This document shows positions 56,158-64,000 of a DNA stretch of 64,000 bases, piece by piece. How positions within the stretch are numbered: the stretch's first letter is position 1; every line of letters begins with the position of its first letter. The stretch spans positions 4,836,001-4,900,000 of the forward strand of contig NZ_CP074371.1 of NCBI RefSeq assembly GCF_018362975.1, in the 5' to 3' direction. The translations under genes and the position numbers were made by a program. The notes beneath the pieces are model-generated. The model was not told the DNA's origin. It made no database searches and saw nothing but the letters and a program-made list of their open reading frames with translations. Source of the stretch: Nocardia tengchongensis. GTDB lineage: Bacteria > Actinomycetota > Actinomycetes > Mycobacteriales > Mycobacteriaceae.

Positions 56158-56571
56158 CTACTGGTCCAGGGCCTCGATGAGGGTGTCGAGGCCCGAGCCG
56201 ACCGATGCGCGCTGGGCGGGAGTAAGGGTTTCCAGGGCGGCCGCGAATCGTTGGATTCGCGCCGAGGTGAGGCCGGTGACCAGGTCGTGGGCCGCCGCGG
56301 TGGCGGTGAGGAGCTGGGCCCGGCCGTCCTCGGGATCGGCGTCGCGAGTCAGGTAGCCGCCCTTTTCCAGGCCCGTCACTATGCGGGACATGGTGGGGGC
56401 GCTGACCCGTTCGATATTGGCCAGATCGCCCAGGCGCAGGGGGCCCGAGCGGGCCACCGTCGCCAGGGCGGAGGCCGCGCCGGAACTCAGCGCCCCGATG
56501 TCGCCGGCGTGACGCAACAGGCGCAGCAGGCGGCCGATGGAGTGGTACAGGTCGGCGGCCTCGGTGAGCAA
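56158..56571 (-). CDS. MarR-family regulator
   Basis: A regulator of at least 137 residues with a winged helix: LRLGDLANIERVSAPTMSRIVTGLEKGGYLTRDADPEDGRAQLL. The start is unclear: TTG 56571 is shown, but a GGAGGAG site at 56615-56609 and an in-frame CTG at about 56601 suggest about 10 extra residues (LPEPASVADPE). It follows the MFS transporter gene in the same operon; the palindrome at 58425-58444 is its likely operator, giving autoregulation with the pump. Confidence 0.87.
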   Translation of the reverse strand: MLTEAADLYHSIGRLLRLLRHAGDIGALSSGAASALATVARSGPLRLGDLANIERVSAPTMSRIVTGLEKGGYLTRDADPEDGRAQLLTATAAAHDLVTGLTSARIQRFAAALETLTPAQRASVGSGLDTLIEALDQ

Positions 56572-56618
56572 TTCGGGGTCGGCGACACTGGCGGGCTCGG
56601 GCAGCGTGATCTCCTCCG

Positions 56619-58385
56619 TCAGATTCCCTCGCGGGCGGCTTCACGCAATTCGGCCGCCTCGTCCGTGACAGTCGGGCTACCGGCGAACCAGGAGGCCGCC
56701 GCGCCGATCAGCATCATAATCGCGGCTCCCAGGAAGACCACGACCAGTCCCGAGTGGAACGGGCCGGAGATCAAGTGCGGGAAGAACTCCTGACCGGTCA
56801 GCACATCGCCGTGGACGCCGGGCTGATCGAGAGTGCCGGTGGGTCCGAGCAATTCCTTGATCGGGTTGTAGCCCAGGAACGCCGCGAACAGGCTGCCCAC
56901 CGGAGGCATGTCCGAGATCGCCGCGGCCGCCGGCGCGGGCACACCCTGCTGCTGCAGCCCCGTGTTCATGGCGTCCGGCAGCGTATTCGACAGGCCGATG
57001 ATCATCAGCGAGAAGAACAGGCCGATCGACAGCGCCATACCGCCGTTGAACAGCGTGCCGCGCATGCCCGAGGCCACACCGCGCTGGGCGGCCGGCACCG
57101 ACGACATCACCTCGGCGGTATTCGGCGAGGCGAACATGCCCGAGCCGAGACCGTTGAGGGCGATGACGAGCGCGAACACCCAGTAGTCGAAGTCGACCGG
57201 CAGCACCACCAGCAGCACGAACGTCAAACCGGTGATCAGCATGCCCACGGTGGCGAACAGCCGCGCCCCGTACTTGTCCGACAGCTTGCCCGAAACCGGG
57301 CCGGCGATAAGGAATCCCACGGTCAGCGGCAGCAGGTAGATGCCCGCCCACAGCGGCGTCTGCTCGAAGGAGAACCCGTGCAGCGGCAGCCAGATGCCCT
57401 GCAGCCAGATGATCAGCATGAACTGCAGACCGCCACGGCCCAGCGAGGACATCAGCCCGGCGACATTGCCCAGCGCGAACGCCCGGTTCTTGAACAGCGC
57501 CATATTGAACATCGGCTGCGCGACCTTGGTCTCGATCACGTAGAACACCGCCAGCAGCGCGATGCCGCCGATCACCGCGCCCAGCACCCACGGGTTGGTC
57601 CAGCCGGTCTTCGAATCCCCGTGCGGCTGAATGCCGTAGGTGATGCCGGTGAGCAGCGCCGTCAGACCCAGCGCGAAGGTGATGGTGCCCGGCAGATCCA
57701 GTGATCCCGGATTGCGCTGGCCATTGTCGTGCAGCGAGCGGTACGACCAGATGGTGCCGAGAATGCCGAACGGCACGCTCACCCAGAAGATGGCCTTCCA
57801 ATCCCACTGCGACAGCACGCCACCCATGAGCAGACCCAGGAACGAGCCGGCCACGGCCGCGACCTGATTGATGCCGAGCGCGAATCCGCGCTCCTGGGCC
57901 GGAAACGCGTCGGTGAGGATCGCGGTCGCATTGGCCATCAGCATCGCGCCGCCGACACCCTGGATCACGCGCCAGGCGATCAGCCAGACCGCGCCGCCGC
58001 CGTGCGTGAACGGATCGAACGACAACGCCACGGCCGCGAGGCTGAACACCACGAACCCGTAGTTGTAGATCTTCACCCGCCCGACCATGTCGCCGAGCCG
58101 CCCGAACATCACCACGAGCACGGCCGAGGACAGCAGGAAGCCCATCATCAGCCACAGCAGGTAGCTGACGTTGGCCGGTTCCAGGGGGTTGAGCCCGATG
58201 CCGCGGAAGATGTCCGGCAGCGAGATCGTCACGATCGACGAGTTGATGGTGACCATGAGCATGCCCAGCGTCGTATTCGACAGGGCCACCCACTTGTACC
58301 GCGGGTGATCGTGCTCGATCCGGAGTCGTCTCCGAATGGTCTGGACGTCACCGGCATCCAAACCGGTGGTAGGGGCCGCAGCCAT
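56619..58385 (-). CDS. MFS drug transporter, DHA2/EmrB-QacA type
   Basis: A 588-residue, 14-helix proton-coupled exporter. NTTLGMLMVTINSSIVTISLPDI is the start of helix 1, GRLGDMVGRVKIYNYGF the A-motif loop, and WRVIQGVGGAMLMANATAILTDAFP the motif B/C region. ATG 58385 is selected because GGGAGG precedes it; upstream in-frame codons lie in the operator. It is co-transcribed with marR. The exported compound is unknown. Confidence 0.92.
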   Translation of the reverse strand: MAAAPTTGLDAGDVQTIRRRLRIEHDHPRYKWVALSNTTLGMLMVTINSSIVTISLPDIFRGIGLNPLEPANVSYLLWLMMGFLLSSAVLVVMFGRLGDMVGRVKIYNYGFVVFSLAAVALSFDPFTHGGGAVWLIAWRVIQGVGGAMLMANATAILTDAFPAQERGFALGINQVAAVAGSFLGLLMGGVLSQWDWKAIFWVSVPFGILGTIWSYRSLHDNGQRNPGSLDLPGTITFALGLTALLTGITYGIQPHGDSKTGWTNPWVLGAVIGGIALLAVFYVIETKVAQPMFNMALFKNRAFALGNVAGLMSSLGRGGLQFMLIIWLQGIWLPLHGFSFEQTPLWAGIYLLPLTVGFLIAGPVSGKLSDKYGARLFATVGMLITGLTFVLLVVLPVDFDYWVFALVIALNGLGSGMFASPNTAEVMSSVPAAQRGVASGMRGTLFNGGMALSIGLFFSLMIIGLSNTLPDAMNTGLQQQGVPAPAAAAISDMPPVGSLFAAFLGYNPIKELLGPTGTLDQPGVHGDVLTGQEFFPHLISGPFHSGLVVVFLGAAIMMLIGAAASWFAGSPTVTDEAAELREAAREGI

Positions 58386-59030
58386 CAGAGCCTCCCGCAA
58401 GTCAACGAACGAACTACGCAAATATAGTTGCATGTCGCTAACTAATGAAATCGGGTGAGGCTCAGTGACCGGGCCGGGTCGCCGGGAACAGCCCGTTCGA
58501 CCAGGTCAGGCGTGCGGCCCGCGACTTCAGCGCGATCGAGGAATCGGGATGTCGGGAGGGATGAGAGGCTGGGGGATCACCGCGATGCATGCCGTCGCGG
58601 AGCGCCTGGGGGGGCCGAACTCTCGGAGTGCGTACCGTCTCCATTGCGAGGAGGGTGCAGCGTCCACGGTGATCTGTCAGTGGATCCGCGGCCATCCGAC
58701 AGGGCCTTGGTCTCGACCCGATCTCGTTGCCCGGCAACAGAGTTCGAGCCGAAGACGGACCTACGGCGTGGCCGGTCGATGGCAAGAGTGCCCGTGCGAG
58801 TCGGTCAGAATCGCCAAGATTTCGGCCTGCCGCCGGGGCGAGCCGATTTCTCCTGTGCGGCACGGCTTCCCGGCGGGGTCACAGATTCGACACTCCCGAT
58901 TTCGGCCCCGGTCAACACGCGTGTCGCAGCGCACCTTTCTGGAACGAAATGCAGTTACGCTGCTATTCGGGATCTCCGCCTGCGGTATCGAGCTCGTACG
59001 CCTCTTCGAGAACGAGAACAGGATCCAGTT
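58386..59030. other. Intergenic region between MFS gene and porin-like gene
   Basis: The left part holds the MarR operator. The remaining 580 bases lack a credible gene; the frames open there show no family pattern or ribosome-binding site. Confidence 0.5.
58425..58444. promoter_or_regulatory. Likely MarR operator
   Basis: An AT-rich 20-bp imperfect palindrome (TAGTT...AACTA at both ends) in otherwise GC-rich DNA, 40 bases before the MFS start. Such TAGTT-N10-AACTA sites are usual for MarR proteins controlling efflux pumps in actinobacteria. Confidence 0.65.
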
Positions 59031-59756
59031 ATGCGGCATGCGTTCATGGTCGCCACGGCAAGTACTGCCGCGGTCGGTGTGACCCTAGCGGGCCTGTGGG
59101 CCTGGGGTGCCGAACCTGTCCGGGCTCAGGCGCCCAGCGGGGATATGTCCGGCGCGGGAATCCACATTGTGGCGTCGGTCGACACCGTCGGGGTGAATCC
59201 GCCCGGTAACCGGACGCCGAACTTTCTGATGACGTTCTCGCATGCCGCGCAGATGTCGGGCAATTACTCGGTCACCGTGGACGGTGGCCCGATCTCGTCC
59301 GGTCAGGCCGTCGCGGGCTTCATCCTCGGCTGCGGGATCACCGTGGCCGGCGGCGTCACCGTCGGAATCGAGCCCAACCAAGGTTTGGCTGCCGCCATTT
59401 CCCCGTCGGTGACCCCGCCGAGCGTCTCCGTCAGCCCGCCGAGTGGGACGGTCACACCCAGCGCTTCGGTCACCCCACCCGACATCAGCCTCGGCCCCAG
59501 CGTGGGCGGGGCGCTGGGGTTGACAGAAGTCTTGACGGCGACCTTGGGGCCCGGCCAGGTCACCACCGCGACCACGGCGACCGCGGCGCTGGACAACACC
59601 ACCGAGTTCCCGTATCAGATCATGTTCAACAACGCCGCGTTGAACGTCGCCCAATGCGCTTCGCCGGTGTCGGCGGTCCCCTTCGTCACCGCCACGGTGG
59701 CAACCCCGAAGGGCGTGGTGCAGACCACCGCCTACGGCGACCAGTTCACCTTCTGA
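59031..59756 (+). CDS. MspA-family porin-like protein
   Basis: A 241-residue exported protein: signal peptide MVATASTAAVGVTLAGLWAWGAEPVRAQA. The core AGFILGCGITVAGGVTVG resembles the GYQVGC-type strand of MspA-like porins, and the C-terminus (NNAALNVAQCASPVSAVPFVTATV...TTAYGDQF) has the second conserved Cys and last strands. A Pro/Ser/Val-rich insert of near repeats (VTPPSVSVSPPSGTV, VTPPDISLG) lies in the middle. Such porins cross the mycolate outer membrane; this copy is diverged, so pore activity is inferred. Confidence 0.68.
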   Translation: MRHAFMVATASTAAVGVTLAGLWAWGAEPVRAQAPSGDMSGAGIHIVASVDTVGVNPPGNRTPNFLMTFSHAAQMSGNYSVTVDGGPISSGQAVAGFILGCGITVAGGVTVGIEPNQGLAAAISPSVTPPSVSVSPPSGTVTPSASVTPPDISLGPSVGGALGLTEVLTATLGPGQVTTATTATAALDNTTEFPYQIMFNNAALNVAQCASPVSAVPFVTATVATPKGVVQTTAYGDQFTF

Positions 59757-59800
59757 ACCCTGGTCGGCGCGCCGATCGGGCGCCCTGCTGGCCGCCGAAC

Positions 59801-60286
59801 CTACGCCGTGGGCAGTTCGGGGCGCGGCTTACCCGGGGCGACGGTGCGGGCCAGAATGCCGAGGGTGGCGCGCAGTCCGCTTTCGGGGATGACCGGGAAG
59901 ATCTTGGCGTCCTTGAATTCCTGCGGGACGGCGGACCAGTCGTAGTAGGACGTCACGAGGGTGCCCGCCTCGATCGGCTCGAGCCGGTAGCCGTACACGT
60001 GTCCCGGTTCGACCCGGCCGCGCACGGTCCAGGCGATCTCCCGCTCCGGCTCGAAGGTGACGATTTCGACGGTGACGTCGTACAGGCCCAGCGGATAGTC
60101 GTTGAGGGCCTCGCGATCCATGTGCACGACGAAGGTGTCACCGACTCCGGTGACCACCTCGCCCTTCGCGGCCATCAGCATGCCGGAACTGTCGATGGCG
60201 ACGTGCCCCTGCGGGTCGGTGAGAATGGCGAAGACCTCGGCCGGCGTGGCAGCCACGGCCCGCTCCACTCGAAATTGTTCTGACAC
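59801..60286 (-). CDS. SRPBCC (polyketide cyclase-like) protein
   Basis: A 161-residue START-like fold: FRVERAVAATPAEVFAILTDPQGHVAIDSSG at the start, DVTVEIVTFEPEREIAWTV in the middle and TLVTSYYDWSAVP near the end. Such proteins bind hydrophobic ligands. It is divergent from the patatin gene with a gap of 131 bases. The specific ligand is unknown. Confidence 0.85.
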   Translation of the reverse strand: MSEQFRVERAVAATPAEVFAILTDPQGHVAIDSSGMLMAAKGEVVTGVGDTFVVHMDREALNDYPLGLYDVTVEIVTFEPEREIAWTVRGRVEPGHVYGYRLEPIEAGTLVTSYYDWSAVPQEFKDAKIFPVIPESGLRATLGILARTVAPGKPRPELPTA

Positions 60287-60417
60287 AACAAGATCCTATC
60301 GGCGCGGGCCGACCTCGGTCGAGCCGAACCCTGGGCGAAGGCGCATCGAATACCTCGGTGGGCGGAAGATCCACGACACGACGCGGATCACCACAAGTCG
60401 CTGGGAAGGACGTCGGA

Positions 60418-61385
60418 ATGTCGGGAACCGGAACCAAATCCGTCGATCTCGTACTCGAGGGTGGCGGCGTGAAAGGAATCGCACTGGTCGGCGCGGTGCT
60501 GAGTCTGGCCGAGGCGGGCTATCGGTTCGAGCGGATCGCGGGGACCAGCGCCGGAGCCGTCGTCGGGGCACTGACCGCCGCCTACCAGCAGGCCGGACGC
60601 GATCTCGGGGACCTGCATCCGATCATGCAGAGCCTGGACTATCGGCGATTCGAGGACGGTTCGATCGCGCAGCGCGCGCGCTCGGGCGGCTCGGGGACGG
60701 CTTGGCCGTGGTGTTTCAGGACGGCGCGCACTCCGGCGACTATCTGGTGCGGTGGCTGACCCCGCTGCTGTCGGATGTCGGGGTCCGGACCTTCGGCGAC
60801 CTGCGCGTCACCGACGACCCCGGCACCGGTCTCGCCGCGCACCAGCGGTATCGGCTGGTCGTCAACACCACCGATCTCACCCGCCGGGCCCTGGTGCGCC
60901 TGCCCTGGGACTACGCCCAATACGGCAAGGACCCGGACATCGAACTCGTCGCGACCGCCGTGCGGGCGTCGATGTCGGTGCCGTTCTTCTTCCGCCCGGT
61001 CACCGTCACCACGCAGCACGGCGAGGCCACCTGGGTGGACGGCGGTCTGCTGTCGAACTTCCCGATCACGGTGTTCGACCGCACCGACAACAAGCCCGAG
61101 CGGTGGCCCACCTGGGGCATCAAGCTGTCCACCGCACCGTCGACCCACGAGTTCGACCGGCCGGTGAAAACCGCCGCGCAGCTGGCGTTGGCGTGCCTGC
61201 ACACCGTCATCAACGACGACGCCAACCAGTACGCGTACGCCGACGAGGGCATCAATCGGCGCACCATCTTCATCGACACCAGCAGTAGCGAATCGCTCGA
61301 CTTCGCCATCACCCGGACAGCCCAGACCGCCCTCTACCGCGCGGGCCGTGACGCCGCGGAACAGTTCCTGTCGCGACAGGCCTAG
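60418..61385 (+). CDS. Patatin-like phospholipase (frame broken by one base)
   Basis: A lipid acyl hydrolase with the Ser-Asp dyad: oxyanion loop LVLEGGGVKGIALVGAVL, nucleophile elbow GTSAGAVVGAL and the Asp motif WVDGGLLSNFPI. From ATG 60418 the frame runs to about RFEDGSIAQRA; in the GCGCGCGCG stretch 60672-60680 one base seems missing, after which LGRLGDGLAVVFQDG continues to FLSRQA at 61385. The restored length is about 322 residues. The end overlaps the cbbR end by 4 bases on the opposite strand. Confidence 0.85.
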
Positions 61386-62257
61386 ACGCCGCGAAATGCT
61401 TTGTCGCCGACTCGATCCGGGTCGGTGATGTGGGACAGGAACAGGCGCGCCGCCGGGGTGGGCGTGCGCGTGGTCACCGCATGCCAGGGCCGCGTCAGCG
61501 GGGTGCCCTCGACGGGGAGGAGCTCCAGGTGGCCCGCCGACAGGTCGGCGGCGACGGCGTCGGAGTGGATGAGGGTGATGCCCAGGCCCTCGCGGGCGGC
61601 GGCGAGGGCGGCGCCGTGCGTGCCGAGAGTCAGTGTGGGCGGGCGAATTTGGAGCCGGTCGAAGAGGGCGAGAGTGGTGTCACGGGTACCTGAGCCTTTG
61701 CCACGCAGCAGCCAGGTGGCCTCACAGGCGTCGGGCCAGCGGTGGGGGGCGCCGACGACGACCAGTTGACAGGGGCGGCGGGCGCGGGTGACGAGGCCGG
61801 TTTCGCGGGGCGGACGGCCCGCGACGACGAGATCCGTTTCGTGGTGGGTCAATTCGAGGAACAGGACGTCGCGCGGCGGGATGGACAGGCTCAGTTCGAT
61901 GTCGGGGTAGCGGGTGCGGAAGGAGGCGAGCAGGCGGAGCAGCACGTATTCGCCCGCGGTGGCGACGACGCCGATGCGCAGGCGGCCGGTTTCGGCTTCG
62001 CGGACCGCGGCGTGCGCTTCCTTCATCAGGCCCAGGATGCTGCGGCAGTAGTCGGCGTAGACGCGGCCGGCTTCGGTGAGGGCGATGCCGCGCCCGGCCT
62101 TGGTCACCAGTTTCGCGCCGAGTTGTTTCTCGATGTGTGCTACGGCCGCCGACGCGGCGGCTTCGGTGATGTGCAATTGGGCGGCGGCGCGGCGAATGCT
62201 GGAGTGTTTGGCAACGGCGAGAAAGGTTTCCATGCGCACCGCGCTCACCGTACCCAT
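61382..62257 (-). CDS. cbbR: LysR-type regulator of RuBisCO genes, CbbR
   Basis: A 291-residue LysR regulator. HTH: METFLAVAKHSSIRRAAAQLHITEAAASAAVAHIEKQLGAKLV. Effector domain: RLRIGVVATAGEYVLLRLLASFRTRYPDIELSL. ATG 62257 puts the HTH at the N-terminus as usual; the frame is open further upstream into the promoter. It is divergent from cbbL with 124 bases between them, the standard layout for CbbR, which responds to Calvin-cycle metabolites. Confidence 0.88.
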   Translation of the reverse strand: MGTVSAVRMETFLAVAKHSSIRRAAAQLHITEAAASAAVAHIEKQLGAKLVTKAGRGIALTEAGRVYADYCRSILGLMKEAHAAVREAETGRLRIGVVATAGEYVLLRLLASFRTRYPDIELSLSIPPRDVLFLELTHHETDLVVAGRPPRETGLVTRARRPCQLVVVGAPHRWPDACEATWLLRGKGSGTRDTTLALFDRLQIRPPTLTLGTHGAALAAAREGLGITLIHSDAVAADLSAGHLELLPVEGTPLTRPWHAVTTRTPTPAARLFLSHITDPDRVGDKAFRGV

Positions 62258-62291
62258 CCACAGACGGTAGCAAACTCTACGAAAGGGTTGA

Positions 62292-63830
<1,539 letters not shown>

Positions 63831-63846
63831 AAGCCGAGGAATCCCC

Positions 63847-64000
63847 ATGCGTTTGCGCCAAGGCACCTTCTCGCACCTGCCGGACCTCGACGACACCGAG
63901 ATCGCCGCGCAGGTCCGCTACGCCCTGCTCAACAACTGGCCGGTGTCCATCGAGTACACCGACGACCCGCACCCGCGCAACAACTACTGGGAGATGTGGG
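63847..64000 (+). CDS. cbbS: RuBisCO small subunit, partial
   Basis: From ATG 63847 the frame reads [19 protein letters not shown], then [19 protein letters not shown] and [10 protein letters not shown] before the window ends. This is the N-terminal third of a red-type small subunit. A GAGGAA site precedes the ATG by 6 bases. Confidence 0.95.
   Translation, partial: MRLRQGTFSHLPDLDDTEIAAQVRYALLNNWPVSIEYTDDPHPRNNYWEMW

Overview
The window is high-GC actinobacterial DNA, most likely from a mycolic-acid-containing genus of the Mycobacteriales close to Nocardia or Rhodococcus. Supporting signs are a DevR/DevS (DosR/DosS) hypoxia system with its typical target genes, an Acg-family nitroreductase pair, RafH, the three-domain OtsB1-like protein, a complete 14-subunit complex I set, an MspA-like porin and heavy use of GTG starts with ATGA/GTGA stop-start overlaps. 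No rRNA or tRNA gene was recognised. Genus assignment is inference.

Region 1 (1-31.5 kb) is a dormancy/hypoxia island. From the left edge, on the minus strand: a group 3b [NiFe] hydrogenase operon (DUF1918, hydB, an HTH-less cNMP-binding protein, hydG, hydD; the large subunit lies outside), then a flavodoxin-like gene, two universal stress proteins (USPs) flanking an Acg-type nitroreductase, the haem-GAF histidine kinase devS, a DUF2267/small membrane protein/ppsA operon, a second flavodoxin-like gene, a GyrI-DUF302 protein, a Tat-lipoprotein amine oxidase with a TetR regulator, a PNPOx-fold protein, an amphi-Trp protein, a P-type ATPase, devR, a second Acg protein, the HAD/trehalose-phosphatase/GH65 protein, a USP-phosphoketolase pair, a DUF2231 membrane protein and rafH. 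At least ten 14-bp DosR-like boxes (GGGAC-N4-GTCCC type) sit in front of these genes.

Region 2 (31.5-34 kb) holds a VC0807-like membrane protein, a TetR remnant, a sterol-desaturase-type enzyme and two tandemly duplicated small secreted proteins. Region 3 (34-49.7 kb) is the nuoA-N operon on the minus strand, with a receiver-domain gene just upstream. NuoH and NuoI are read as one continuous frame.

Region 4 (50-61.4 kb) is mixed: a CBS protein, a stand-alone AICAR formyltransferase preceded by a convincing ZTP riboswitch, a small secreted protein, an XRE regulator remnant, a bicovalent-FAD oxidase, a MarR/MFS efflux pair with a palindromic operator, an MspA-like porin, an SRPBCC protein and a patatin-like lipase. 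Region 5 (61.4-64 kb) is cbbR divergent from cbbL-cbbS (form I RuBisCO), with cbbS cut by the right edge.

Hydrogenase, RuBisCO, phosphoketolase, PEP synthase and complex I together suggest flexible redox and carbon metabolism under low oxygen. Eight genes carry one-base indels, mostly in short G/C runs and three of them in essential-type nuo genes. This points to assembly indels rather than eight true pseudogenes.
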